NCBI GenBank assembly: GCA_030765055.1
Contig: CM060947.1
Coordinates: 221,678,795 to 221,742,794 of the forward strand
Direction: 5' to 3'
Source of the DNA: Mantis religiosa
Lineage: Eukaryota > Arthropoda > Insecta > Mantodea > Mantidae
Length of the DNA: 64,000 nucleotides
Both the position numbers and the translations under genes were made by a program. Shown piece by piece: positions 22,420 through 33,634 of the stretch (the stretch's first letter is position 1; each line of letters opens with the position of its first letter). Below the pieces are notes generated by a model, which saw nothing but the letters and a program-made list of their open reading frames with translations, was not told the origin of the DNA and did not search any database.

Positions 22420-22638
22420 TTTTTTTGTAATTTCCGTCTTTCAACGCGGAATGAAATGGGTTAAATGATGTTCAGATGAGTCCGAGGTCCATGAAGCTTA
22501 AAGTTATTCGACATTCATCTTTGAGGATAAGGGAAACCCCCGGAAACCTTATCCAGGTAACTCACCCAGACCGAGATTCGAACTCGAACCCCTTGAACCT
22601 GAGGCAGACATGCTACCACCACGCTATCGAGGTGGGCA
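22420..22638 (-). repeat. SINE family A, minus strand
   Basis: On the minus strand: tRNA-like head CCACCTCGATAGCGTGGTGG with GTTCGAATCTCGG as B box, then the family body ACCTGGATAAGG...CCCTTATCC, and a T-run (poly-A tail) at the left. GGATAC(C/T)TT occurs on both sides (22412-22420 and 22639-22647), consistent with a target-site duplication. Confidence 0.85.
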
Positions 22639-22649
22639 GGATACTTTGA

Positions 22650-23515
22650 TGATAAATCTAAGGAATATATTACATTTTCTGGGAATAGCCTGTAAAGTCT
22701 ATTCACTCCGAGTTACTTCTAACTGCTAAACCATAGAACCGTGTCTTACTATATAAATATGTATGTCTGGATAATAAACACAATATATGTCAAATTGATT
22801 TTTTACAATTGACTATTACTAGATATTCTTTGACATCGGTTTGAATTTGAATTACTTTCTCAAGCGGAGAGTCGTGTTATTCGTGTTTTTCTTATGATAA
22901 GCAAAGAAAACAGAATTACAAAGCGTAGTTCTTCATAGATTTCATTGACTATTGCTTAAACTTACTCTACGCTCATATTCTCATTGCAATCTGAAGGAAA
23001 TTCATAATAAAGTCCGTTGCACAAATCTTTCTCTCGATTTAAATAAACTGGGGATAATAATGACTCTTTGCGAGAATAGTTTGAGGAAAAAAAATCAGAG
23101 AAGCACATGTGCATGTAGCATATCCTTACTCCACTTTCCGTATCACTATTCGCAATTATTAATAAAGTTGCATTCCATGTATTAACTTGTGGTCATTGAT
23201 TCAAAGGCAACAATTTGAGTAAAACATAATTTTATGAAGATGTATGTGTATGTCTAAACAGCAGAACTTTAAGTAAAACGTCAGTTAAAGACGGAACTTG
23301 ATATATAAATTCATAAATTTCAAGTATGTGACATTAAGGATACCAAGAAAATTCGTCCCATCAAACAGTCCTTCACTCGGTGTATATCTCGAAATTTTAT
23401 AATCTCTAAAATAGAAGAAATTTTGCTTAATTTGTTGAACGTTAAACGATAAACGGAAAGTGATAGAACAAAAATTGTGTATTTTTAAAGATATTTAAAA
23501 TATATGGTTAAGCAG
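22650..23515. other. no gene recognised
   Basis: AT-rich DNA between two SINE A copies. No supported feature. Confidence 0.45.
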
Positions 23516-23523
23516 TAAGGCAT

Positions 23524-23762
23524 GCCCACCTCGATCGCATAGATGGTAGCGTGCCTGCCTCTCATTCAAGAGGTCCCGAGTTCAAATCTCGGTTAGCGTG
23601 AGCTACCTGGATAGGGCTATTTCCGGGGATTTCCCTTATCCTGAAAGACAAATTTCAGGTAACTCTAAGCTCCAGGGACCCAGGACTCATTTGAGCATCA
23701 TTTCACCCATTTCATTCATCGTCCTATATGACATAACGTTGGGGGACGTAAATTTAAAAAAA
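23524..23762 (+). repeat. SINE family A, plus strand
   Basis: Head CCACCTCGATCGCATAGATG, B box GAGTTCAAATCTCGG, body with CTACCTGGATAGGG and CCCTTATCCTGAAAGAC, and the terminal GGGGGACGTAAATTTAAAAA. The terminal A-run marks the 3' end. No clear duplication. Confidence 0.85.
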
Positions 23763-23769
23763 TGTTTCC

Positions 23770-26100
23770 ATGTGTATAGTCATCTGTCATTCTTTTACAG
23801 TCCCTTCGATATTCGGTTGTTTCTGCTGATTGTATGGAAAGGGTGAACATTTAAGATTAGCTTATAGCGTGCAGTTCTTAAACATTTATGTACCAATCTA
23901 TTCTTCGAAGGAATTGTCTGATTCAAAAGTGGACATAACATTACTTTGTATACCCGATAGTAAACGATTGGGGACAATGGAAGTTATGTAGCCGTAATGA
24001 ATTAGGTTTTCCTTTTACATTTGGTTCTAATTTAGACGTTTTATTCCTGTATAAGTGTCCTTAAGCAATAGGCACTTTATACGGAGCCGGAAGCCCCAAA
24101 TTTCGGTGGTGCATGTTTGAAACGATCACAAATTAAGCCAGGGGGAAGTCAGGCGTCCCATCTGATCGCTTAATTCTCAACACGCCACAGTGCAGAGCAG
24201 CTTGTGTTACCCAGTAACACACTTAATGCTGCCGCAGGGCGGTCCCGCGCTCTACCGGCCAACTTTATGACCACTGATAACATTCGTGCGGTCCTCTAAT
24301 GAAATTCGATGTTTTGCTAGTTTTACTCAAATGCATAAACACTATATTTAGCTGCGAAAAAAGTGAATAACGACGAAGAGAGCCTGAGCTCATGTTTCAT
24401 TACTGTATTCCTACAGGCTTGCTAAGTCGACACTTAATTTTTGTTTTCTCCATTGTTGAGTGATAAAGTGATTCACTTGTTCTTTAAAATGTTGGTTTAA
24501 TTCCATAACTGCAAAGGATATTCGAGAACTTTTTTTGTTTTCATATGTCATATATTGCAACAATAGTTAAACCCTAAATAATGTCTCACTACACTTAAAA
24601 TTGCGGAAAGTTCTTATTAAGATCTGTTTTGGTGAAAGCTAAACTCTTGTTCACTAAGTAGATAATAATCTATAATTTTTAATACCTGAATTAATACCTT
24701 CTAAATACCGTATTAATGTCAGGCACCTGAAATTTACTTGCAACTACATGTATCGGTTCATAGTGAATGACGCTTCCTGATTTCTTATTTTTAGCTTCAT
24801 TTCTTTACATCCAGACGGCTATCCTTCCGGAATTTTACCCTGTAATTTTTCGGTACAAGAAACAGAAAACTTAAATGCCTTCTCGTTTGTAGCAATCGTG
24901 GTTTTAAATGCATACACGTCCACAACAAATTAAATTCGTGTGATGCGAGTTTGACAAGTAGGAAATTTGAACATAAATCAAGGCCGAAGTTTGAGAAATA
25001 CGCTGCCAAATGTTGTTTGATACGAAGGAAATAAGTGTCATTAAAGTATCACTTTGGAATGAAGTTATAAATTTATAAAACATATCGCGAAGATATTTTC
25101 TAAGCACAAGTTCATTACTCTCCAAATATCTTGTTTTAAACTCAAACGCAGCTTAGATGTCTTGGTTGATTGAGGGTATATTGGAGATAGCTAGTGTGAA
25201 TGAAATATAATCGAAGTGGTGGATAAGATCAGCAATTGGTAACAAGTGGTATTTTTTGCTCCAATATACTTCTGAATATGTGTGCCTCTGTAAATACAGA
25301 ACAAACTTTTGATACTCAGCACTGCACTTCTAGCATTTAATTGGTAAGTGATCTTACCTGAGGAAGTTAGTAATACAGCCACCAGCAGGTGTAATAGAAT
25401 CCGGATGCGAAGAGCATTTTTAAAAGTATTCGTCCACATGGATGATCCCGAAGATGTGGAAGTCATCTTGGCTGACAGTATTCTTCACTGTATGTCCGAC
25501 TTCACAGCGCACCACATTTCATAGCAAGTCATCAAGGCCTCATTACATCTGATGGTGAACAATTCTCTGGAACATGTCCAAAGAGCGAATCCACATACTC
25601 CTGGTGCACGTACCCGTATATTTTGTTAGAAAATAAACAGCTCTTGTCGTTGACTCGTTTTGTCAGATTTTAATTGAATGAGGCAATGTCTCCCTTCATC
25701 ACAACAAACGAAACCCGTACTTTAAAGGATGAGATTCAATTGATGCCACTCGTAACTTTGTGAACCGTTGACATTTTTTCTCTCTCTCGTTCCTCATTCC
25801 GTACTCTGAATAAACAGATACAAATTACTTTACCCATTACGAGCTGCAAAAATGTTTGAAACAACTGGCGGTACTCATCAGCTCCTACAAAAACATGTAA
25901 GCCACGAAAAAAAGGAAAATGAAAGTAGTTCAGCTCTCTTTACATTTAATTATGAACAATAAACGAGATACGTTTAGCGTTCCCTCTTGTGTAGCAAATG
26001 CCTTTATATTCACAGATAGAGCTTTTTGATAAACGTATCCTTCCTCTGACGAAATTTCAATGCGTAGATCATCGCAGATATTGCATGAAAACAAGAGAGA
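23770..26100. other. no gene; weak GC-rich repeat near 24060-24270
   Basis: The only distinct patch is 24065-24265, which is GC-richer and read on the minus strand begins GGCCGGTAGAGCGCGGGACC, possibly a decayed tRNA-like head. A minus-strand frame at 25191-25466 has no family motif. Confidence 0.35.
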
Positions 26101-26104
26101 GCCT

Positions 26105-26200
26105 GTATGTGTGTGTGCGCGCCTGTGTCGCAGTTAACTAATACCCCTTATCATACACACACACATGTACACACATACACACCCGCACACGCACACGTCA
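26105..26200. repeat. GT/CA-rich low-complexity tract
   Basis: A TGTGTGTGCGCGCCTGTG run followed by CACACACACATGTACACACA and related CA units, making a small imperfect inverted pair. Confidence 0.8.
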
Positions 26201-26354
26201 CACTAATGAACGACTTCTCTTTGCCGGTAATCACTACTTGTTAAGGGCATGACTAACGAACGGTAGAAAAGCTGTGCACATACACTAGCTCCATATAATC
26301 TACTCAGTTATAATGATTGGCCAGCACTCGGCGATGATATGAGGTTTACCTCTG

Positions 26355-26710
26355 AAACGTCGCGGTAGTTATCGTGCGCTGCAGTCCTCGTACGTCACCC
26401 GCCGCAGTCGCTAGAACACTGGAGGTCTACTTCGGCCGCATCCCGAGTATTGCCGTGCACACGACTCCAGAGTGTCAACCGTGTGGCGCGCAGGCGCACG
26501 GTCATCATTGAAGTTGGGATTTTCACACACTCCTCCCCCACAATGAGGGAAGATTGTTTCATTTGGGGTCGAGGTACGACAATGGAATATTTGTTTTCTC
26601 CCTCAAGAAGGGGAGACGGCATGTAATAGAAAAATTAAAGGAACTGTGACTTGGGGACCTACGCCACTGATGGAAAATGTAACAAGGTCCCCCTTCTGAC
26701 GTCAGCTGAT
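26355..26710. promoter_or_regulatory. CpG-rich island, candidate host promoter or 5' exon
   Basis: Between about 26360 and 26510 I count roughly 20 CpG dinucleotides in 150 bp, in a neighbourhood where CpG is rare. A palindromic CRE-like TGACGTCA is at 26697-26704. None of the element families found here matches it. A minus-strand frame (26395-26622) runs through it but has no recognised domain. It could be a host promoter, or a GC-rich element present once in this window. Confidence 0.3.
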
Positions 26711-26977
26711 AGTTATTTATCGTTATGCGCTACATACTCCCTTTAAACCCAACCATATTTATATTTCCTTCTTTCTCTCTTCCAATTTATACGGAATCTT
26801 AGGGGTGCTTCTGCTTTGCTCTTCATTTCTTTCTTTGAGGCAGCATTTTCAGCATTGGTGTAGAGGCCTTTGGTAACCAGGCAAGAGAAATGAAAATGAA
26901 ATTCTTTGTACTCTTTTTCATTCCTATTTCCGTATTTAGCATCTAGCAACATCATTTAACAATATCTAGGTCCTTTA

Positions 26978-27217
26978 GTCCGCCTCGGTAACGTAGATGG
27001 TAGCGTGTCTGCCTCACGTTCAAGAGGTTCCGAGTTCAAATCTCGGTCAGTTTGAATTAACTGGATAAGGTTTTTTCCGGAGTTTTCCCTTATCGTTAAA
27101 GACGAATGTCGGGTAGCTCTACGCTCCATGGACCCTTAACATATTTGAGCATAATTTCACCCATTTCATTCGACGTCCGATATGACAACGTTGGAGGACG
27201 TAAAATTAAAAAAAAAA
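26978..27217 (+). repeat. SINE family A, complete with 14-bp TSD
   Basis: A full copy: tRNA-like head CCGCCTCGGTAACGTAGATGG, B box GAGTTCAAATCTCGG, body ending GGAGGACGTAAAATTAAAAA, then an A-run. Flanks are ATCTAGGTCCTTTA (26964-26977) and ATCTAAGTCCTTTA (27218-27231), a 14-bp duplication with one difference. This copy defines the ends of the family. Confidence 0.93.
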
Positions 27218-27231
27218 ATCTAAGTCCTTTA

Positions 27232-27685
27232 AAAATACGATTTTATGGTGAAAACTGCCATCTCGTCACTGGACGTAATAACATCCACATGCACTTTAGC
27301 CCATTCTCTTACATTTTTGTAATGATTTCTAGCAGTTTCTGCAACTTTTATCTTTAAAAATCCATAAATATTTTCTTGTCATTTTTATAATAAGTTGTCT
27401 AATTTTTGAGGCTAGCTATGTATTTTATCATTCCATAGCATATTGCCGTGATCTGAAAGTTCAGTCAGAGTTGATTACAATTTTAAACTAAACGAGTAAG
27501 AAGCAATATATTCTCTATTCTATTCATCGAGAGGGTGTAATATATCCCATCTGAGATTACGAGTTTTTTGGATAAATTTATGATCCTTCAGAGTTATAAA
27601 TGAGTGAATAAATAAATGAATTCCTGTATTTCGTTTAAGTAGAACATGGGGCTTTCTAACAGGCACAACAGAGCTTTACTGATCA
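27232..27685. other. no gene recognised
   Basis: AT-rich sequence after the SINE with no supported feature. Confidence 0.45.
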
Positions 27686-27689
27686 GAGG

Positions 27690-27917
27690 GGATTCCGAGA
27701 CGAGGTGATCAGCCCAAAGCCGCAAGTGGAAGTAGAGAGAGATTGGGTGTTGGGAAAGATAATGGAGCAATCAATGAAACGCTGGCGGGGGGAAACCAGA
27801 GAACCCAGAGAATACCCCATCGTAGTCCACCACTAATGTTACTTTGTGGTTGCCTGGGATCGAACCCGGACCACCGTAGTGAGAGCCAAGCGACCTAACC
27901 ATTCAGCCATGGCGCGA
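27690..27917 (-). repeat. tRNA-headed SINE, family B
   Basis: On the minus strand the head reads CGCGCCATGGCTGAATGGTT, GGTCGCTTGGCTCTCA and GTCCGGGTTCGATCCCAGG, which are A box, anticodon arm and a near-perfect B box. The body has GGTTTCCCCCCGCCAGCG. It is a SINE head and not a tRNA gene: the acceptor stem does not close and the transcript runs on into the SINE body. Confidence 0.75.
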
Positions 27918-29400
27918 CACATAGTTATGATTGATCAAAACATTGTATTGTACTAAATGAGCATTAATGTTACTTCTACGAAACAAAACACAACTACAAA
28001 AGCTGGTTGGTACAAATGTCCACAAATTAAATCAAGATAGGAAAGTGTTAGTACAGCAAAAAGAGTATTTAAATTTTCTATATAATAATACTTAAGTTTA
28101 CACTTTGTTACACGTTTCGAAACATAAAACCTCAGAAGATATTCTTATCTTTTCAGTAGGCAAATTTTGACCACGAGGCATAGGAAGTACCATGTATTAA
28201 TGCTAGATGAAAGGAAATAACGAACTCTCACTGGATTATAGTCCGCAACGTAGATCACTGACATCCCTCTGCCATCGCACAGTCTTTGAAATTTGCAGAC
28301 TACCTGTCAATGAACCTCGCTGTTCTGCAAGCTTTCTGGTGGTAATGGTTTGAATGTGGATAACCTGAAGCCAATTCCTCAAGAATTCCCATGCTTGTTT
28401 AGCACGTTGTCATTCCAAAGATTGTTTAAGTATGCGATAGAGTTTTGCCTCATATTCCACAGAAGCCCATGTTGAATCTAAATTCGTGAGCATTAAGTCT
28501 GGAGCACAGTAGGCATGAAATGGACTCTTTAATGGAAACCAAAGTACATAATACTTTGTATTATACATAGGAAAATTGAACGGAAAAAATTCAGTCCTGG
28601 AAAAGAGCCTTATCTGAAAACTCTGCACAAACTGATATTCAAACTCAGGGCCACTGAGTAAGAGGCAAAAATTGTTCTGTAAAGCACGTGCTCTATCAAT
28701 TTCTGCAAACTCGGAGTCTATCTTGAGAAGATCCAATCAATAGTCCTTTGTAGCTACAATCAGCTATTGACATGTAATATAATTAACGGATATTTGGTAC
28801 GCAAATGTTCCACATATGTTCAATGTTCACAAAACTGCGAGAGTCGGTGCATAAAGTTGCATAATGTAAACACATTTTCCTCAAATAAGCAATTTTAAAT
28901 AAATAAACGAAATATAACACCTTTCGCACTCTTCTGCTATCTTAAGCTATTGGAGATGCTAGCCATGGTATGCCACATAATTTAAAAGTTGTCGGCAGAA
29001 ACTAAGTGGTGATTTCTTCTTAATGTACGAAGCTTGATCCTTGAAACAAAAGACGGCTAGGAGTTGAAAATCACGAGCCTTGTAACGAAATTCTACTACT
29101 TATGTACCCTAAGTTGTTAACATTAAGAGAAATGTGAACGATATTTATAGAAACTTAATACACAGAATGTGTTTGGAATAGGAAAACCCTATGAAATTTC
29201 TATTTTTAAACTTTGAAAGTCCTCAATGTTCCTCCAAATTACATTTGGTCTTTATCAAACTTTCGTTTTTAAACACCTTTTTTGTAAGTGCTTTTTTTCA
29301 TTTCAAGTGATCTCCAGAATTTCCGATAAAACTTAAGTGTCGAGTGTTTTAGTAGATACAGTGCTAAGAGTGATTGAATAATAAACATGATTTCTGCTTT
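27918..29400. other. no gene; 108-residue frame of doubtful value
   Basis: A minus-strand frame at 28410-28736 is open for 108 codons without a recognised domain. Part of the DNA under it (28620-28710, minus strand) has GATAGAGCACGTG and GAGTTTGAATATC in tRNA-like spacing, so it may be a decayed SINE. Nothing else stands out. Confidence 0.35.
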
Positions 29401-29404
29401 TTTC

Positions 29405-29940
29405 AGTTAATTGATAGAAATTAATCATTTTTGCACACTAGCCGTATATAGGCTAAGGTTTTCGATAGATAGAGTCAACATGAAAAATTCAATGCAATGG
29501 CCGGGATTTGAACCACGTATCTCCTGGTTTCCGTCCAGTCGCTCTTAACCTTTGAGCTACCATGGCCAACGTCCCTCCTGACATTAAATTCGCCATGGTA
29601 TTGAATTTTTCATGTTGACTCTATCTATCGAAAACCTTAACCTATATACAGCTAGTGTGCAAAAATGATTAATTTCCATCAATTAACTTAAATAATAAGA
29701 GTTAAATGATGAAGCTTGGGACTTAAGTACTTATGATAGTCGCCACAAACGGTGTATCTCGGATGCGAGAGCCCCTAGTGGTCTACCGGGAAAATATACG
29801 AGTCAACTGGGGAACTTAATGTCAGGACGGCACGTTGGCCATGGTAGCTCAAAGCTTAAGAGCGACTGGACGGAAACTAGGAGATCCGCGGTTCAAATAC
29901 CGGCCATGGCATTGATTTTTTCATGTGGACTCTATCTATG
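29405..29940. repeat. inverted pair of a tRNA-derived repeat (family P, older copy)
   Basis: The left half is a minus-strand copy (tail 29405-29495, tRNA-like head about 29497-29575). The right half is a plus-strand copy (tail 29600-29690, linker, head about 29838-29920 with GGTTCAAATACC as B box). Arms 29405-29495 and 29600-29690 are reverse complements at roughly 90 percent or more. Head and linker match the units at 39066-40106 but with many substitutions, so this is an independent, older arrangement. I found no duplication around it. Confidence 0.8.
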
Positions 29941-29945
29941 ACGTC

Positions 29946-31125
29946 TACTTGTTTATTAAAATATATTTTAATTATATTACCAGATGAGAGTGGTCAAAAC
30001 AACTCGATGTGTTACTCTGTAGATATTAGAGGGGTATTCACTCTCCCACTTAATGTACTTCAGCATGCACTATCTTATTGCTTATTAAGTCCAGTGTCAG
30101 CGTCACCTCTTTGTACACAGCGAATTCTCAAAGCCCCAGAAAAATATTTTTAATTTAGTAAGACGTTCTGTTATTTCGAACCACCTTGGAACTTCTAAGA
30201 GTTTACTCATTCATTGTAAATAGAGGGGTAGGATACCACCGTGCCTAAGTGATCCTGGAGAAAGTTGTTGAACAAAGTTCTGGTACTTGTCCAGACAAAC
30301 CTTTGTATAACTGTGGCCTTTACCAAGAAGAATTAAGTTTGCCATTTATTAAAAGTGTCTTCGCAGCAAAATTTGTTATTCGCGGAGGATTTATTGGGTT
30401 TCATCTGCCCTTGAAACCAGATAGCCTACCTGCCCCATCATTCAGGTAAGCGGAAGTACCTTAGCGTTAAAATAGTTGCAGAACGTAAAGGGGCAAATCT
30501 AGTTAAACGCAGGTAAGCGGCCTGGATGGACTTTGTACTGCTACGAAAGACGAAAGGCAGTTCTCATGCTTGAATTACCATGTGGACCTTCCATAATAAA
30601 CAAAAAAGTAAAAAAAAAAAAAACATTAAATATCTTCAAATGTTTTCTACTTACTAATATTTTTTTTCTGGAAAGGGAATAAATTCACTGTTTAGACTGG
30701 CAAATAGTTAGGGACTTTTATTTTGACTTGCCTGTCAACAACTTTTCCATGAGGAGCCATAGATATTTTACTTTGCTTGCTGGTATTGTATTCCCTCAAA
30801 AATTTTATCCGAAATGCATAAAGGTTTTTTTATAAAAATGCCTAACGTGGTATTTTAGTTCAGGACTGTCCAAGATTGTGACATGAAGATTTTGAAGAAA
30901 AGCCTCTCCATGCAGACTACCCCTTACACGAAAAAAAGATTTTGATTTTCTCCAAAATATCTAAAACGTTTATTTGAAGCATTGTTAATATAATTATGTT
31001 AAGATATTTTCATGAGAAGTTAAATGTAAACCTTAAATGTTCTGGGAATGTCGTCAGAAGCTCCCTCGTTCTGAATGACATTTGCATAGCTCGGAAACCG
31101 TAAGGGATAGACAAAATCTTAGCAG
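29946..31125. other. no gene recognised
   Basis: A frame at 30249-30449 ends against a CAG/GTAAGC donor-like junction at 30445-30454, but no domain or acceptor supports an exon. The rest is AT-rich. Confidence 0.35.
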
Positions 31126-31129
31126 AAAA

Positions 31130-31565
31130 AGAATGAAGCCATCCTAAAACACGGTTGCCAATGTGTGGAGAAGAGGATACAGATTGGCATACCATACTTT
31201 ATTACAAACAAACAAAGACATGGAGAGAGCAAATTTGGCAACAAAAGTGGGACAGTTTTAGGGATGGGAGGAGGTATTAATAATAATAAAATGTTATTGG
31301 TAAAAGAAGAAAAGAATGTAAGCAATATCGGTGAATATCTGGGGAAAATGAGAGAGAAATAGTTAAGGTTGACGAAGCATAAATAACAATTAAGGGTTAG
31401 AAAACTAGAACGAGGAATACAAGGGAGAGGATGGTCATCAATACACGGAAAACCAGGGGGTATGTGTATTGAGACCGAGACTCGAAGCAAGCAGGTAGGA
31501 AGGCTATGTTAAATGTGAATAGGTTATTTTGTTATTTTGTGAAAGAAATGTTATAAATGCCAATA
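31130..31565 (+). pseudogene. LINE 3' end (same family as 57511-58738)
   Basis: The plus strand gives a Cys-knuckle-like PMCGEEDTDWHTILYY, WREQIWQQKWDSF, and after a shift VKEEKNVSNIGEYLGKMREK. This parallels ESIERYVTECAEVAMWRK and MKVRSIGEFLQKVKEKW at 58331-58579. The strand is purine-rich, as in the other copies. It is the C-terminal tip of ORF2 plus the 3' untranslated region, heavily decayed. Confidence 0.6.
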
Positions 31566-31572
31566 TATAAAT

Positions 31573-31650
31573 GAAATTGTATGTAGAAGAAAGATGAGAA
31601 ACATATAACAGTTTCCTTTTGACGCATGTTTCTCATCAATATACAATTTC
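31573..31650. repeat. small imperfect hairpin
   Basis: GAAATTGTAT...GATGAGAAACAT on the left is answered by ATGTTTCTCATC...ATACAATTTC on the right, giving about 25 paired bases around a 21-base loop. Confidence 0.6.
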
Positions 31651-31917
31651 AAGGATATTCGTTATTTGCCAGAATTTTTTTACGCTTGTACTTTCGTTCA
31701 AAGGCTAAGACGATATTCATTTTTAACGCAAGTCCAAGCAAAGAGAATAGAATTTCAAGCTATTACAAGCACATCAGATCTTTTGCTGTTTAAGATTATC
31801 AGACGTTAAGAACTATATATTTTGGAAAGGGCCATAAAGAAAAGTAAGCAAAAATGGGGACACATCTTTCAATGTTATTAGTCGTCTTTCTATTACAGCT
31901 GTTCATCGTCATCATTA

Positions 31918-32112
31918 ACACCCGCCTCGGTAGAGTAGAGGGTAGAAAAGATCCCGAGTTCGAATCTCAGGGTCGTTACCTGAATAAGGGTTTTTCGGGG
32001 TTTTCCCTTATCCTGAAAGACTATTGTCGCGTAACTCTAAACTCTATGGACCCTGGGCTCATTTGAGCATCATTTCGCCCATTCCATTTATCGTCCGATG
32101 TGGCTTAACGTT
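31918..32112 (+). repeat. SINE family A, partial copy
   Basis: CCGCCTCGGTAGAGTAGAGG head with an internal deletion, GAGTTCGAATCTCAGG B box, body CCCTTATCCTGAAAGAC, GGACCCTGGGCTCATTTGAG, ending TGGCTTAACGTTG. It runs directly into a TCA/TTC microsatellite instead of an A-run. Confidence 0.82.
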
Positions 32113-32116
32113 GACA

Positions 32117-32222
32117 TCATCACCTCCACCACGACTATCATCATCATCATCATCTTCATCATCATCTTCATCATCATCTTCATCATCATCTTCATCATCG
32201 TCGTCGTCGTCACAGTCGTTAT
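32117..32222. repeat. compound (TCA/TTC/TCG)n microsatellite
   Basis: ATCATC, TCATCT and finally CGTCGTCGTC units directly after the SINE, probably grown from its tail. Confidence 0.92.
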
Positions 32223-32225
32223 CGT

Positions 32226-32690
32226 ATTATGTTAATTCGCTGAACTGTTTATACAGGAAATCTAAACGTAAACGAAAAATCTGCTTCACAATCTGATGCA
32301 TATGTAATCCTTGATTCACATAAGCTTGCCCCGTATCTCTTTAACGGTCACGTGAGTTTATCACCTCTCATTGGCTACTGTTGCAGTATGGGCTGTTGTG
32401 CGGTAAAATTTGTTCCTTATTTAACATGAAGATATATCTTTATATGTTGGAAGAGAATTTTCAAATTTATGTTTCCGTAACTGTTTTAATTAAATATATT
32501 ACACAACAGAGTTGATTTATCTGGAATGCATGTTAATTCTTAGAAGTAAAGAGGAGGTTCCTTTGCTTTCAAGCCTGCCTTTAAGATGGCACGTGATTTA
32601 GCGGTAGTGATGACATATTTGTTTATATGACTTTTATCACTGACCTTGTTTTGAACTGGATTAGTCATATATCGCCATTCGAAGGTGTGT
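32226..32690. other. no gene recognised
   Basis: AT-rich DNA between a microsatellite and a transposase relic. No supported feature; the transposon's left end may lie here but I could not find it. Confidence 0.4.
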
Positions 32691-32754
32691 TGTGCCGAGT
32701 GCGAGAGCTAAATTATTTTATTGGTCGTTTATTGCGCGTGCACTTATAATATGT

Positions 32755-33115
32755 ATAATGGCAGAGTCTACCGCCAGTTTTTCGCTGAAGTATCGCAAGG
32801 GAAAACCTCCAAAAAGTAGCGAAAAAAGAATTGTGTTGCATGTGTTTAATGCACGCACAGAGAAGAATCCGTCTTTGTCAGTGAGAGAAGTCGAACAGCT
32901 GTGCTCTGAACTTAAAGGTGTGTTAGATGCGTAGGAACATCGCGACATGAAATTGAGACAACAGGAAAACTTACCACTCCAAGGGCGATATTACTGTGTG
33001 GCGAAGACGTTTTTTAAACACAATCAGATTGTACCGAGATACAAGTCACAAAATATACTACCTTGACGAGACTTGGATGAATCAAGGACACACGAGAAGT
33101 ATGGCGTGACACGAC
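32755..33115 (+). pseudogene. DDE transposase relic with large internal deletion
   Basis: The frame starts MAESTASFSLKYRKGKPPKS and continues with KRIVLHVFNARTEKNPSLSV, a pattern like the N-terminal part of a family of insect DDE-type transposases. After a stop (TAG at 32932) and frameshifts the DNA jumps to IYYLDETWMNQGHT (about 33050-33093), which resembles the catalytic block YLDETWxNxxHT. About 150-200 residues that normally separate these blocks are missing. Identification is from motif memory only. Confidence 0.55.
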
Positions 33116-33119
33116 TTTT

Positions 33120-33619
33120 TAGACTGAAAACAAGCATTTTTGAAAGGTATGTGTGCTGGTTTAAAAAAATCGTAGTGAAAAGGCCGAAGGCCTTTCATTA
33201 TAAACTTGTTTCAGTTTCATTGCTCATTCATTCAGATTCAAATTGCTCAGTTTCATTATAAACTTCCTTATTTTTGCATGCCTTTCCTATTCTTATTTGT
33301 ATGTTTTTATCTATCTTCCTAGCAATTATTATGACTGCAGTTTTAAATGTGACGGGAAAGCACCGCCTATGGCCTAAGGCGCGAAAGTATCAATTAGGAT
33401 GAGGGGGGAGGTAGTTGTACGCGGAGAGATACATGTCAGCGGGGCAAGGTTAAATGAAACAGAGATTAGTTGTGACCTTTTGTGTGCACACATTATCGAA
33501 GCTTTGCTTAATCCTGCTGGTTTGTTTCACTGGGATTTCAAGGCATCTATTATAAGTTACACATGTGCCTGTGTTTATTTCAGAACTGTTGATCTATTCT
33601 TTTACAGTCCTATCTCTTG
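33120..33619. other. no gene recognised
   Basis: Includes a repeated TTTCATTATAAACTTGTTTC / TTTCATTATAAACTTCCTTA pair at 33195-33275 and a G-rich patch at 33400-33450. No named feature. Confidence 0.4.
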
Positions 33620-33634
33620 TGTCCCTTAATGGCT

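Noticed and set aside
26120..26190. Z-DNA or regulatory element in the GT/CA tract
   Set aside because: Ordinary microsatellite; no additional support.
27850..27915. tRNA gene candidate with good A and B boxes
   Set aside because: Continuous with a SINE body, no proper acceptor stem or terminator; the same applies to the tRNA-like segments at 22560, 23540, 39161, 40004, 47525 and 49260.
31119..31490. 123-codon minus-strand hydrophobic frame resembling a membrane protein
   Set aside because: Antisense of a purine-rich LINE 3' end; antisense of Lys/Glu-rich coding gives Phe/Leu-rich translations.
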